Shown piece after piece: positions 21,569 to 32,879 of a DNA stretch of 64,000 nucleotides. The stretch's first letter is position 1; each line of letters opens with the position of its first letter. This DNA is from Branchipolynoe longqiensis (lineage: Eukaryota > Annelida > Polychaeta > Phyllodocida > Polynoidae): the NCBI GenBank assembly GCA_030323885.1, contig CM059186.1, positions 173,793,047 through 173,857,046 of the forward strand, in the 5' to 3' direction. The translations under genes and the position numbers were made by a program. A model generated the notes under the pieces. It did no database searches and was not told where the DNA came from. It worked only from the letters and a program-made list of their open reading frames with translations.

Positions 21569-21901
21569 TTAACCCAACAAGTTAAGAAGTGCTGATGGTG
21601 TGGCAGTGATGGGTTTGTTCTTCAGGATGTTAATGGCATCGCTTGAGCAGGAGCCTGCCTGACGAATGTTGGTGAGAGGCAGTTTGGCGGCTAGGCATGC
21701 CTGAGCAGCACCTCGTCTGAGGCTGTATAAGGTCAGGCCGTTGGTGTGAGGGAGGATTGCTGCAGCGGCCAGTGCAAGGGCTCGAGACAGGACCGGGGTT
21801 GTGAGGTAGCTACCGGAAGGGAGGAGAAAAGCTGGGCAGTTTTGGGCGGGACGGAAGCATGAGGCATAAGCAGACCACACCGACAATGGGCAACAGGGCA
21901 A
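21569..21901 (-). pseudogene. Tyrosine recombinase C-terminal part (DIRS-like)
   Basis: The frame contains NGLTLYSLRRGAAQACLAAK then LPLTNIRQAGSCSSDAINI. In related recombinases the HxLRRG motif holds catalytic His and Arg, and a Tyr nucleophile follows the SDAI region. Here the His position reads Tyr (LYSLRR) and the expected Tyr region reads ILKNK, so it looks inactive. An earlier overlapping frame (22080-21733) holds the N-terminal side, implying a frameshift. Confidence 0.7.
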
Positions 21902-22606
21902 GGCGGGGAGGGCCGGGAGTGAGAACAGCAGGGGGGTTGGGTCTGGAACCTTGTTTTGGTTGACCGGAAACTGAGTAGGAGGGCGTCAGTGCAGAGCACT
22001 ACGTCGTGGAACAGCAGCATGTGTGGCCCTATCGTGGAGGGGGCAGTGGAGACTAAATTACTCTGCCTTACTAGTGTCAAATAGCCATTAAGGAGAGCTG
22101 CAGCGAAGACTGCAGCTTCCGGCCCAAGACTGAGGAAGAAACAGAGTAATCAGGCGAGGTCAGGTGGAGATAAGGGAGAAGCCCTTTTAACCAGGTGTTG
22201 CGCGTTCTTCTTAATGTCCCTCTTTAATATGCCTATTTGCTCAGTCTCAAACAGGTGGGCGGGGCCTGCCACGGAGGAGAGCCAAGTCTTAACAGAACTA
22301 GGGGCTCTAAGTCGCATTGTGAGGTGTATCAATAAGGACATTATGTCGTAGAGTGAGTGTCGGACTGGGTCGATATTATGTTCTGTGCAGAAAGCCAGGT
22401 AGACTTTGAGGTGCAGTCACTTATTGGACCAGGTGCCCTCGGCTAGGGCCTTGCTGTAGGCGCCGAGTAGTTGTAGGTGTTGGATCATGGAGTAGCCTGG
22501 AAGATAGAAACAAAAGAATAAGCTATCTTCCTGCTATGACATTAGATGTCAAAGCTGATGAGTGAGAGTTGGGGGGGTTACTGAAATCTGGTTTAGGCCC
22601 CGTTTG

Positions 22607-22798
22607 TTAATTTGTTCTTGCATAGTGATTTTTGCCTGGTGACTGTGTGGGAGCCCTACTTAAGGCATCTGCTAACACCAGGTCAATTCTCGGATTGTGA
22701 TTGATGGTTAGAGTGGAATGATTTTTGGCGGCTATGAGCCAAAGTTGTCGCGCACATGCGCAGAGGATAGGGGCCTGGTTCGAACCTGATGAAAGCAC
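22607..22798 (-). pseudogene. RNase H-like end of the DIRS polyprotein
   Basis: The frame holds CARQLWLIAAKNHSTLTINH then NPRIDLVLADALSRAP. This matches the wording of the RNase H C-terminal region in YR and gypsy retrotransposons (...N..ADALSR). The connection to the RT part is broken by stop codons. Confidence 0.6.
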
Positions 22799-23289
22799 CT
22801 GATGTGATGCTTTGTTGTCAGTGTTGACCGTGATTGTGAAGTTGTGTGGGTGGGTGGGGAGGAGACTGCCAGATCGAGATTGAATTCCTCAAGTTGTGTG
22901 ATGGAAGTGAGCTTCTCGTTGATCTCTTGTGGGTATGTTACTGAATAGCAAGCTAATGGCGAGAAAGCACCTGCTGCTTTAAGAGTGGAGTCACACTCTA
23001 TCTCCCAGGGTGGAGGGGGCCTCTGGAAGGAGGATGACGTTGTTAAGGGAGGAGTCTAGTCCTTAAGGATCTCAGGGGGAAAAGGGGTGGTAGCCCATGG
23101 TGGGTGCATGCCTCAGTGCATCTAGGACCTGTTCTTGAACCTTGTGGCGGAATTTACACACTTCGCTAATGTGGAAGCTTGCCGCCTAAACTCTGGAATT
23201 GTTTACGGGAAACTAGTCTTTGATCCTTCCAGTCTGTACATACCTGGAGCGCCTCATCAATCATTTCTTGAGGCAGTGTGACGGTCATC

Positions 23290-23688
23290 TCAGATGCGTC
23301 CATGGAGAAACCTAGCCAGGTCAACTTTTGTAGCCAGGGGCGTGCATTTCTCCGGAGCCAATGAGAGACCGAGGTCTCGTGTCAATTGAAGGAAACTTTG
23401 ATAAGCTTCCATCGCTCTCTTTTCCATTGGTTCCACCCCGACGAAATCATTGAGGTAACAGAGAGAATAAAAACCCTGCCTTCTTAGCAGCCACACCACT
23501 GCCCGAGTCGTCCGAGCGCAAGCTAGGGCAGAGGTGCGGCACCCAAACGGCAGAGCTAAGTCTATGTAATACTTGTTGTTGAGCATAATGCAGAGAAGTG
23601 GTGTGGAAAGTGGGCAGACTCTTAATTGTCTGTAGGCTCGGGCTAGGTCTGCCGACCATAGGCAGGAAACCTTACCTGCCTTCACCAT
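23290..23688 (-). pseudogene. Reverse transcriptase fragment (DIRS-like), mutated active site
   Basis: Visible RT motifs are SADLARAYRQLRVCPLS, LALPFGCRTSALACAR and SLCYLNDFVGV, in the usual order. The catalytic YxDD box reads YLND, so one metal-binding Asp is Asn. The upstream end is cut by a SINE; codons for PSVTTLTD lie just beyond it (24033-24060), which supports a clean insertion into a once-continuous frame. Confidence 0.8.
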
Positions 23689-23696
23689 CTGATCGG

Positions 23697-24026
23697 TTTG
23701 TTTGTTGTTGTTTTACGTCCTAGCAACATCTAAGGTCATATCAGGATGGGTACCGACTTGTGACAGTGTGCACTCATGGCGACTTTATAGTGCTGCCCCA
23801 CTGGAAGACCAGGCCGCTGGCACCATGACCTGATATCCCACTCCACACATTATCCTGACACTGAGCCAACCAGTCTTTGTCCTATCCTAATAATGCCGAG
23901 CGCCAGTCTAGGAAGCGACAAGTATCAATTTTTAAGTCATTGGTTTGACTCGACCAGGGTTCGAACCCACGATCTACCAACACAGGAGACGGACGCTCTA
24001 ACTCATTCGGCCGTCCCATCCCAGCC
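23697..24026 (-). mobile_element. Full-length SINE inserted in the DIRS reverse transcriptase
   Basis: It starts with tttgtttgttgttgttttac (tail) and ends with the head type 2 (aactcattcggccgtcccat). Flanking tgatcgg (23690-23696) and cgatcgg (24026-24032) form a short near-perfect duplication. The SINE is therefore younger than the DIRS element. Confidence 0.9.
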
Positions 24027-24366
24027 GATCGGTGAGGGTGGTCACGGATGGGAGAGATAATGTGAATGGAAGGCCTTGATAATAACCCGCGTTCACACTA
24101 GGAGAAAACTATGGTTGATAATGACTCTTCTGACGTCACTGTGTTTCTTAGGTCGGGTCATAAGTGGGCTTACTTGGCACTAGGGGGCAAAGGGAGGGTC
24201 GTCAAATGGACCTAACATCGCGGAGCAGGTGCACTCTTTAGTTATGAAGCAGGTAATATGTGGATCTGAGTCAGCGTTAGTGGTATGATTTTTAAAAGTT
24301 GGGGTAGGTATAAATTTAGAAGTATAGGGGCCGTGACCAGGTGAAGAAGGGGCACCAGTGGGTTTT

Positions 24367-24678
24367 TTATATCTTGGTAGCTAAGAATATGAATGGGAGG
24401 GAGACTGTAATTACAGAGGCCCCAGACGCGCCAGCCTTTTCACCTGTTGCTTTCTTGTCATGGTAGGCACGTTGCTTCAAGCAATCTTGTTCCCTGTGTA
24501 CGTGAAGCTTTTTAAGGCAATAAGCGCACCAGGCGCAGTTATGCAGAAACTTGTCCGGTGCCGAGCCATGAGTAGCGGCATACCCACACTCCTTTCCCCA
24601 GTTCCAATTATTACATGGCTGCCCATCGTTCTCCTTGTTGTCCTCGTTTCTGAACTTAATTGGTTGCGTTGAAGTCAT
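24367..24678 (-). pseudogene. Gag-like Cys/His cluster of the DIRS element
   Basis: The frame has QPCNNWNWGKECGYAATHG followed by HNCAWCAYCLKKLHVHREQD CLKQ. CNNWNxG...C...C..C....H....C clusters of this type occur at the end of DIRS Gag proteins and probably bind nucleic acid. Confidence 0.6.
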
Positions 24679-24997
24679 GGGATGGGGAGGGGTGCCTGCT
24701 GCAGCTGCGTGAGATATGTAGTGAGAGGAGGCGTACCCGGCAAACTGGTGGTTATAGGAGGGCAGTGCAGATTTCGTGCTGCATATCTTTAATGGCCATC
24801 TCGTCTTTCCACCCTCATGGAAGCCGGCCGTCTGCTATCTGCTTGAAAAGTTTCTCTGACCATAGTCTACATGTCGGCCACTCCCACAGCGTGGCCGTAT
24901 GGGCAAGTTCTCTTTCATGGTTTATGATATGCTTAAACCATGTAGGTGGAAGGTTTGGCAATGCTGCTAGCGTTCTTAATGCCTCAAAATACTCCGG

Positions 24998-25207
24998 CTA
25001 CGTGGCCTCTCCCATACCTATGCCTTTAAACGCCTCTCCCCTAGTGATGTACAGGTGTGGTAAGAACTGGTTTCCTTTGGGTTTTTTTAACGTCGATGCT
25101 GTGTCCATCAGTAGGTCGGCTATTGTGACTGCTGCGTGGTGTTCCCGTGCCTCCACCGGTTGCGCTGGGCGTGTTTCTTGGACTGCTCTGTCTGGCGTGT
25201 CTAGCAT
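24998..25207 (-). pseudogene. Gag-like fragment of the DIRS element
   Basis: The frame ends KGNQFLPHLYITRGEAFKGI GMGEAT, wording typical of DIRS Gag central regions. It continues, after a stop, into a readable stretch down to about 24700. A further upstream piece around 25600-25450 reads VVTTDLTTLLELQREALQVT, coiled-coil-like. Confidence 0.5.
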
Positions 25208-25225
25208 TTCTGCTTGGTAGAACCA

Positions 25226-25335
25226 TTGAGGCTGTATTTATACTGTCCATAGCATATAAGCCTGGGTATTCAGGCTTGTTTTCAATGCTGGCCAGCTGTA
25301 GTGTTGCTGTTATCTTATCACACAGGAGCTGCTGG
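25226..25335 (-). repeat. Inverted copy of the 11328-11430 segment
   Basis: It starts attgaggctgtatttatact and contains gtccatagcatataagcctg and tgttttcaatgctggccagc, the reverse complement of the LINE 3' part at 11328-11430. It lies within or beside the DIRS Gag region. Confidence 0.75.
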
Positions 25336-26085
25336 GTGCTGGTCTTGTGGTGCTTCTGCTTGCGGGTGCAAATCCAGTAGGCGTGGCCGAGTATGGCAGT
25401 CGTAGTGCACCTGCACTGCTGGTAGCACCTGTTCCTTGGGAGCTATGCACGGGCCGGTGACGGTGGGAGGAGCGGCTTGGGAACTGCTACCACTTTTTCA
25501 ATTGCATTTACTCCCGTAGCTAGGTCCCTGGTGACCTGTAATGCCTCCCTTTGTAACTCGAGCAGAGTGGTCAAATCCGTCGTTACTACTTATATGACTT
25601 GGATGTTGTCGGCAAGTGGGAGGGATGACCCGTCCACGTTTGTGTTATGCCTATGAGCATGAGGCGCCAAAGCCCATGCTGCCCGCCTGAGTGAAGCACA
25701 GCTTAGCTGGGGGCGGAGCGGCCGGCCGGCCCAAGCGTTTCCCCAGCGGCATGGCTGTGGTAGGGTGTTGAAAGTTGGCGTATCTGTGTCGGTAGTGGAA
25801 TTTGTTGTAGCTTGGCTGAGAGCGAGGACCAAAGTGTGGAAAGCGGTGATGGAGGGTCACGGGTCACGTGAGGGTTCGAGTAGCCTCGCCTACGAATTAA
25901 CGATGTTGCCTCGTCAACATACGTCTTTTGTAATAATGAAAGAAAAAGTTCATGTTAAAGTTGCATTATCTGATGATTTTGTGTTTTTACCTTTTTGTTT
26001 TTTAGCTAGGTATATTAGATTGACTCTTATCTACCTTACGTTTGTTCGAAGTAACTTTTTTTAAATGGCTAATTTTGAGTCTGCC

Positions 26086-26400
26086 ACATTCAGCCTACTT
26101 TACCTGACACTTTGAGCCTACTTTACTTGTCACTTTGGGCCTACTTTACCTGCCACTTTGAGCTTACTTTACCCACCACTTTCAACCTACTTTACTTGCC
26201 ACTTTCAGCCTACTTTACTTGCCACTTTCAGCCTACTTTACTTGCCACTTCCAGCCTACTTTACTTGCCACTTTCAGCATACTTTCCCCGCTACTATCAG
26301 CCTACTTTAGCTGCCCTTTTGAACCTACTTTACCGGCGACTTTCAGCCTACTTTTCCCACTACATGTACTTAGAACCTACATTACCCGTCAATTGAGCAT
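26086..26400. repeat. ~22-bp minisatellite (cctactttacttgccacttt)
   Basis: About 14 diverged units of cctactttacttgccacttt ca. Later units change to ccactactatcag and cggcgactttcag. Confidence 0.9.
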
Positions 26401-26930
26401 TCTTGGGCCTATTCGGCACACTGGTTCAATAACAATATTAACATGTATGTTGTGACAATAACATGGCACATGGTTGCTGGCTATATATATTGTTGTTATA
26501 TATGTTGAGGGGATTGGTCTGTGTGTTTGTGTTGTGGGGTGAGTGTGGGAGGAGGGGTGGGGGGCTCTACCTTGGAGACGTTAATAGGTGTGTGTGCAGC
26601 GGGCAGGAGGGGGGGGGGGGGTAGGCCCCTCGAAACGTTAGTTGGCGTGTATATGCAGTATCTGTGGGGGAGGGAGGGTAATGTTCAACAGATGCCACAG
26701 TAGCGGCACCTGGTGGCATGGTCTCGTACTCGCGCCTGTCGCACTAACTTGTCGTCGATAGTGTATCACTAACTCATCGCCGAGCACCCTTTAGCGACAT
26801 TCGAGTGGGGCTGAGCAAAGAACGCCAGTCACTCTCACTCTCATGGGGAGGGGCGGGGGGGGGGGGGGAGGACGTCACCCAGTTGGGCAGTGACACACGC
26901 GGGGGTGGGGTGGATGGGGGACGGAGGTGT
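26400..26930. other. Intron sequence with G-rich tracts
   Basis: Runs of G occur at about 26539-26562, 26607-26621 and 26842-26870. The stretches ttggagacgttaataggtgt and ctcgaaacgttagttggcgt look like two diverged units of about 80 bp. Confidence 0.4.
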
Positions 26931-28660
26931 GTGTGTGTATGTGTGTGTGGAGGGATGGGATGTGATTGAATATAATGGTGTGGATGGCTTTGGTGGGGTG
27001 TGGAGGTGCAGTGAGTGTGGGGGTGTAGGTGTGGTGGATGGGGTGGGATATAATAGGGTGGTATGGGTGGGTATGGGGGTGTGTGGAGGTGCAGTGAGTG
27101 GGGGTGTAGGTGTGGTGGATGGAGTCGGATATAATAGGGTGGTATGGGTGGGTATGGGGGTGTGTGGAGGTGCAGTGAGTGTGGGGGTGTAGGTGTGGTG
27201 GATGGGATGGGATATAATAGGGTGGTATGGGTGGGTATGGGGGTGTGTGGAGGTGCAGTGAGTGGGGGTGTAGGTGTGGTGGATGGAGTCGGATATAATA
27301 GGGTGGTATGGGTGGGTATGGGCGTGTGTGGAGGTGCAGTGAGTGTGGGGTGTAGGTGTGGTGCATGGGGTGGGATATAATAGGGTGGTATGGGTGGGTA
27401 TGGGCGTGTGTGGAGGTGCAGTGAGTGGGGGTGCAGGTGTGGTGGATGGGGTGGGATATAATAGGGTGGTATGGGTGGGTATGGGGGTGTGTGGAGGTGC
27501 AGTGAGTGTGGGGGTGTAGGTGTGGTGGATGGGGTGGGATATAATAGGGTGGTATGGGTGGGTATGGGGGGTGTGTGGAGGTGCAGTGAGTGGGGGTGTA
27601 GGTGTGGTGGATGTGATGTGATATAATAGGGTGGTATGGGTGGGTATGGGGATGTGTGGAGGTGCAGTGAGTGTGGGGGTGTAGGTGTGGTGGATGGGGT
27701 GGGATATAATAGGGTGGTATGGGGGTGTGTGGAGGTGCAGTGATTGTGGGGTGTAGGTGTGGTGGATGGGGTGGGATATAATAGGGTGGTATGGGTGGGT
27801 ATGGGGGTGTGTGGAGGTGCAGTGAGTGGGGGTGCAGGTGTGGTGGATGGGGTGGGATATAATAGGGTGGTATGGGTGGGTATGGGGGTGTGTGGAGGTG
27901 CAGTGAGTGGGGGTGCAGGTGTGGTGGATGGGGGGGGGATATAATAGGGTGGTATGGGTGGGTATGGGGGTGTGTGGAGGTGCAGTGAGTGGGGGTGCAG
28001 GTGTGGTGGATGGGGGGGGGGATATAATAGGGTGGTATGGGTGGGTATGGGGGTGTGTGGAGGTGCAGTGAGTGGGGGTGCAGGTGTGGTGCATGGGTGG
28101 GATATAATAGGGTGGTATGGGTGGGTATGGGGGTGTGTGGAGGTGCAGTGAGTGTGGGGGTGTAGGTGTGGTGGATGGGATGGGATATAATAGGGTGGTA
28201 TGGGTGGGTATGGGGGTGTGTGGAGGTGCAGTGAGTGTGGGGGTGTAGGTGTGGTGGATGGGGTTGGATATAATGGGGTCAGATATAATGGGATGGTATG
28301 GGTGGGTGGATGTGGTGGGATATGGATGTGGTGATGTGGGTGTGGTGGGATCTGGAGGTGAAGTGTGGGTGTGGTGTGTGTGGTGATGTGGGTGTGGTGA
28401 TGTGGGTGTGGTGGGATGTGGAGGTGCAGTATGAGTGTATGGTGTGGGGGTGGTGTGTGCGTGAATGTGGTGACGTGAATGTTGTGGGATATGGCAGTGC
28501 AGTATGAGTGTACGTTTTGGTGGTGGTGTGGGTGTGTGTGGTGGTGTGGGGGTGGTGGGATGTGGAGATGCAGTATGAGTGTATGTTTGGGGGTGGTGTG
28601 GGTGTGTGTGTGGTGTGGGGTGGTGGGATGTGGAGATGCAATATGAGTGTATGGTGTGGG
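26930..28660. repeat. 80-83-bp G/T-rich minisatellite containing gatataataggg
   Basis: Units repeat gtggatggggtgggatataa, tagggtggtatgggtgggta, tgggggtgtgtggaggtgca, gtgagtg. About 16 units run to about 28290, then a looser ggtgtggtgggatgtggag array to 28660. Unit starts at 27048, 27128, 27211 and 27292 give the period. The minus strand is free of stops for 679 codons (Pro/His/Thr-rich), which is a composition effect. Confidence 0.93.
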
Positions 28661-29052
28661 CGGGATGGGGATTGTTGTGAGGAACGCTCGGAGTCTGGTG
28701 ACCTGAGCGGGTGACGGCTGACAGGTTAGGGAGATAGATGGTCACGTGGGTCCGGCAAGTGCACGTGGGACACGTGTGGAGGGTCCTTCTCCCCCCTCCC
28801 CCTACCCCACCTCCCCACACACCCTGACCCACGACCACACCCACACCACCGCCTGCTGACCCTGAACTAACTGACACCACCTCACGTGTACAGCTGCTGC
28901 GTTGTCATAGAAACCTAGCAGTGATTTAGTGTGGTCGTGTAACCCTGCATGCTACAGTAACCATCATTCTGTCGAATCACAGCGGTTCTTTTCACTACAG
29001 AAAACCTATGTCTGTATCTTATGTTATAGACATACATGGTTGTTGCTTAGTA
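28661..29052. other. Intron sequence, nothing recognised
   Basis: C-rich near 28787-28850. No homology was recognised. Confidence 0.4.
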
Positions 29053-29245
29053 CAGTAAAACCTCTCTAAACCGACCGACCATGGGACCGACTTTAAATGG
29101 TCCATTTAGGGAGGTGATCGGTTTAGGGAGTTCTTTTTAAATCGTTAAAATGGTATTGTATGGGCGATTGTTTGGGACCCAAATAAAGTGATCGATATAG
29201 GGGAGTGGTCGATCTGTGGAGGTGGTTGGTTAGAGAGTTTTGCTG
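29053..29245. mobile_element. Tc1/pogo-type MITE, copy 1
   Basis: The ends are cagtaaaacctctctaaacc and ggttagagagttttgctg, flanked by TA on both sides. It is 193 bp with no coding sequence. The CAGTAAAACCTCT end is the look of pogo/Tigger-related MITEs. A second copy lies at 60842-61019. Confidence 0.88.
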
Positions 29246-29404
29246 TATATGGCAGGAAGGCCTGGTGCCCAGCGCAGAACAAAATCTACCATTTATTCGA
29301 TTAATAAAATATGCAAATGTAAATCGATACTTAATCACACATTTTAGTTTCCCCCCCCCTCCATAACATTTTAATTTAATGATCGGAACCTTTGTCATTA
29401 TGGT

Positions 29405-30545
29405 GTGAACTAACTCACTCATTAACTAACTCACTCATTAACTAACTCACTCACTCATTCAGCATCCACTCACTCATTCATTCATTCATTAACTGGCTCA
29501 CTTATTAACTCACGCATTTATTAACACACTCACTCACTCAGCATTCACTCGCTCACTCATTCAGCATTCACTTGCTCACTCACTCACTCATTAACTGGCT
29601 CACTTATAGACACACTCATTTATTAACACACTCACTCACTCACTCAGCATTCATTCACTCGCTCACTCATTCATTCACTCATTCATTCATTAACTGGCTC
29701 ACTTATTAACTCACTCATTTATTAATACACACACATACACTCACTCACTTAGCATTCGCTCACTCACTCAGCATTCACTCATTCACTCACTCAGCATTCA
29801 CTCACTCATTCAGCATTCACTCACTCGATCACTCATTCATTCATTCATTCATTCATTAACTGGCTCACTTATTAACTCACTCATGTATTAATACACACAC
29901 ACTCACTCACTATTCACTCACTCGCTCACTCATTCAGCATTCACTCGCTCACTCACTCGTTCATTCATTAACTGGCTCACTTATTAACTCACTCATTTAT
30001 TAACACACACACACACACACACTCAGCATTCACTCATTCAGCATTCACTCACTTGCTCACTCACTCGTTCATTCATTAACTGGCTCACTTATTAACTCAC
30101 TCATTTATTAACACACACACACTCACTCAGCACTCACTCACAGCATCACTCACGTCACTCATTCGTCATTCATTAATGGCACTTTAACCACATTTCTAAC
30201 ACCACCACTCACTCGCATTTCACTCACTCATTCAGCATTCACTCACTCCATTCATTCATTAACTGGCTCACTTATTAACTCACTCATTTATTAACACACA
30301 CACACTCACTCAGCACTCACTCACTCATTCAGCATTCACTCACTCGTTCACTCATTCGTTCATTCATTAACTGGCTCACTTATTAACTCACTCATTTACT
30401 AACACACACACACTCACTCAGCATTCACTCACTCACTCATTCAGCATTCACTCACTCGTTCACTCATTCGTTCATTCATTAACTGGCTCACTTATTAACT
30501 CACTCATTTACTAACACACTCACCCACTCACTCACTCACTCATTC
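29405..30545. repeat. ACTC/ATTC tandem array with ~110-bp higher-order unit
   Basis: Four-base repeats (cactcactcattcattcatt) are organised around a recurring taactggctcacttattaac, tcactcatttattaacacac and actcagcattcactcac. At least eight higher-order units are visible. Confidence 0.92.
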
Positions 30546-30739
30546 ACTCCCTTCGCACCACTTATTACAGGACTGAAGCTTCTGCTCCGCCCCCCGCCCG
30601 TCACCCCGACCCTGGAGGAGCCTTTTCTCTGTCCCCTCTGAACACTCCCCCCCCCCCCCCCCCCCCCCTTTTATCTCCTGGGAAGCTTGCGTGGTGTTTC
30701 CTGAAATCGTCCCACTACCTTCTGAAGCCTGCTCTCCCA

Positions 30740-31140
30740 TTTGAAGCCTTCCCTGCTGTCATCTCTAAAGCCTTTCCTCTGCCCTCTGTAATTGTGTAAA
30801 GCCTTTCCTCTCCCCTTTTCTAAAGCCTTTCGTCCACCCCCTCTATAGCATTCCCTCTGCCCTCTCTAACAAAACCCCTCTGCTGTCTCTAAAGCCTTCC
30901 TTTTGCCCGCTAATTCCGTTCCTCTGTCCTCTATAAGGCCTTCCTTCTTCCCTCTCTAAAAACCTCTCTTCCGTCCATAGTCTTCCCTCTTCCCTCTCTA
31001 AACCTGTAAAGCCCTATCTTTACCGCTTCTAAAAAAAAACTCCCCCTGCCCTCTAAAACTTCCACTCTGCGCCCCTTGAAGTATCCCTTCTGCGGACTGT
31101 GAAGTGTTTGTGGGGCCTTCCTCACCGAAGCCTGACCTGT
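30740..31140. repeat. Degenerate ~25-30-bp pyrimidine repeat
   Basis: Recurring tctaaagcctttcctctgcc and variants, too diverged to fix a period. A C run of more than 20 bases precedes it at 30646-30668. Confidence 0.6.
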
Positions 31141-31346
31141 GTTCCCGGGCTGCTCGAGCTTCCTACATGTCGTGCAGTGTGTCAGCTACACGTCCAGCTA
31201 CATGCTCACACCTCCTGCAGGAAGCCACCAAAGCCTTACTTACGTAACTCTCTGAAGTACATTTAAACTAAATTCAGGGATGAAAGATCTCCGCGATTTC
31301 GCGGATTTCCGGGATTTTTCCTGTAGCTATAAGTGTATACTAATAC

Positions 31347-31414
31347 ATTGCGCCCGTCCTGATATGACCTTAGATGTTGTCAGGACGTAAAACTCCAACA
31401 ACCAACCAACCAAT
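31347..31414 (+). mobile_element. SINE 3' tail inside M6
   Basis: It reads gcccgtcctgatatgacctt agatgttgtcaggacgtaaa actccaacaaccaaccaacc. Only the 3' end is present. Confidence 0.8.
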
Positions 31415-31569
31415 ACGTTGTTTCACGCTGCAGCACCATCAGCGTATACTAATATGTGGTGCAAACGATGCAGCACTAGCAGCGTATACTACTGTAGTGG
31501 TCTGCACTGACCTCTCAGGCAAGTAACCACATAGACAGGTAGGCGTGGGGAGTGTATTGATATCAGGGA

Positions 31570-31641
31570 GCCTAGGTGGTGTAATGGTTAGCACACTGGC
31601 CCGGAATGCAAAGAGATGTGGGTTCGAGTCCCGCTCTAGGC
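31570..31641 (+). promoter_or_regulatory. tRNA-like block in the left LTR, copy 2
   Basis: 72 nt with the same acceptor, D and T arms as in copy 1. The anticodon arm reads CTGGCCCGGAATGC. Confidence 0.75.
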
Positions 31642-31894
31642 GCAGTATTTCCCATTTTCATCACCCCCACGACACTGGTTGCCGTGATCAGGATCCTGTA
31701 CAAGCTTTGCGCTGTATGGTTGTTGAACACTTACCCTGTGTATGTATGTGTTAGTGCATTGGCCTATGTGTATGTAATTCGTAAGCATTACAAGACTTAC
31801 AATTCCAGGGGGACGAGTGTAGTGGTCTGCACTGACCTCTCAGGCAAGTAACCACATAGACAGGTAGGCGTGGGGAGTGTATTGATATCAGGGA

Positions 31895-31966
31895 GCCTAG
31901 GTGGTGTAATGGTTAGCACACTGGCCCGGAATGCAAAGAGATGTGGGTTCGAGTCCCGCTCTAGGC
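31895..31966 (+). promoter_or_regulatory. tRNA-like block in the right LTR, copy 2
   Basis: Identical to 31570-31641. A Pol III transcript from the left block would read through the interior into this LTR. Confidence 0.75.
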
Positions 31967-32275
31967 GCAGTATTTCCCATTTTCATCACCCCCACGACAC
32001 TACTAATGGCTTCAAATGCCGCAGCAGGGTCAGCGTATACTACTAATGGCTTCAAATGGCGCAGAACTATCAGCGTATACTACTAATACATGCTTCAAAT
32101 GCCGCATCACTATCAGCGTATACCAATATTTATGAAACCCAACTTCTGGGCATTTTCAGTGATTCCCTGACAATGCTAAGCCTATGGGAGAATATCAACA
32201 TTTCCTCTTTTGTCCCCGGAGACCACTTTCATCCCTGTAAATTAAATGACTCAAATGGCAATGGCAGGCTCAGAT

Positions 32276-32332
32276 TGGTTGATTGTTGCAGTATTACGTC
32301 CTGGCAACATCTAAGGTCATACCAGGATGGGC
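32276..32332 (-). mobile_element. SINE 3' tail fragment
   Basis: It reads ggttgattgttgcagtatta cgtcctggcaacatctaagg tcataccaggatgg, the reverse complement of the family 3' end. Confidence 0.8.
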
Positions 32333-32875
32333 GCAGGCTCAGATGTTCAGTGGATTACTAATGGGGTTTCTACGGACAGAAAGAGAAGATTAGGTTCAAT
32401 GACGTCATTAGACGGGATGCTAACAATGGATTATTACTTGAATAACTGTTTTTTATGCACATCATATATATACAAAATATAACGGATACTTATGAGTTCG
32501 TTCAATAAACACATCCATGCTGTTTGAATTGAAATAATGTTGACAGAGAATATATACGATGTTTTTGTCTTACTGATGATGCAGGGTTCTTGACGGTGAT
32601 TTTGTTAGTAAGTCAGGCCTGTGATAAGCATACCAGATAATAGCCGACTTAGGTATGTGGGTCCGGAAAGGTTGTCCCTGTTCTACTAAAAGGTTGCCAC
32701 ACTGAATCAGTAAGTCAAAGCTAGACAAGTTTTCATGCAGCCTTTGCGATGTGTAGTGTCTGTTGTTGTGGCTTTATCTAATTGAACATCACTAACAAAC
32801 TGTTCGACAAGTGGCAGAACTGTTTCAGTGATAAATAAACTACCTAACACAGAGGTACATTTCCTGTAAGGTCTA
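32333..32875. other. Intron sequence, nothing recognised
   Basis: No domain or repeat family was recognised before the minisatellite. Confidence 0.4.
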
Positions 32876-32879
32876 CTCA

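Larger units (their letters stand above)
21227..25900 (-). mobile_element. Decayed DIRS-like tyrosine-recombinase retrotransposon
   Basis: Read on the minus strand the order is Gag-like region, Cys/His cluster, reverse transcriptase, RNase H end, tyrosine recombinase. That order and the LYSLRRGAAQACLAAKLPLT NIRQAGS block point to a DIRS/YR retrotransposon rather than an LTR element. It is broken by stops and frameshifts, by a SINE (23697-24026) and possibly by the segment at 25226-25335. Terminal repeats were not resolved, so both borders are approximate. Confidence 0.8.
31493..31999 (+). mobile_element. Complete TRIM-like element with tRNA-like LTRs, copy 2 (identical LTRs)
   Basis: LTRs at 31493-31674 and 31818-31999 are 182 bp each and show no difference by eye. 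The 4-base CTAC flanks the element at 31489-31492 and 32000-32003. The primer site reads TGGTTGCCGTGATC (31676), one inserted T relative to copy 1. The purine tract AGGGGGACGAG directly precedes the right LTR. The interior is 143 bp, non-coding. Identical LTRs indicate a recent insertion, although locus conversion is possible. Confidence 0.9.
31275..32237. mobile_element. M6 TIR element with 6-bp duplication, carrying an LTR element
   Basis: The ends are cagggatgaaagatctccgc and ccactttcatccctg. The 6-base taaatt flanks both sides (31269-31274 and 32238-32243). The interior has a SINE tail (31347-31414), gcagcac...cagcgtatacta repeats, and a complete TRIM-like element (31493-31999). This makes three nested layers. 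Confidence 0.9.

Noticed and set aside
26841..28880. 679-codon minus-strand open frame, Pro/His/Thr-rich
   Set aside because: It lies exactly over an 80-83-bp minisatellite whose CA/CC-rich strand lacks stop codons; no domain, no splice context, unit lengths vary.
29405..30545. CRISPR-like array of regular repeats
   Set aside because: Higher-order units contain short tandem words, with no unique spacers, in an animal genome with spliced genes.
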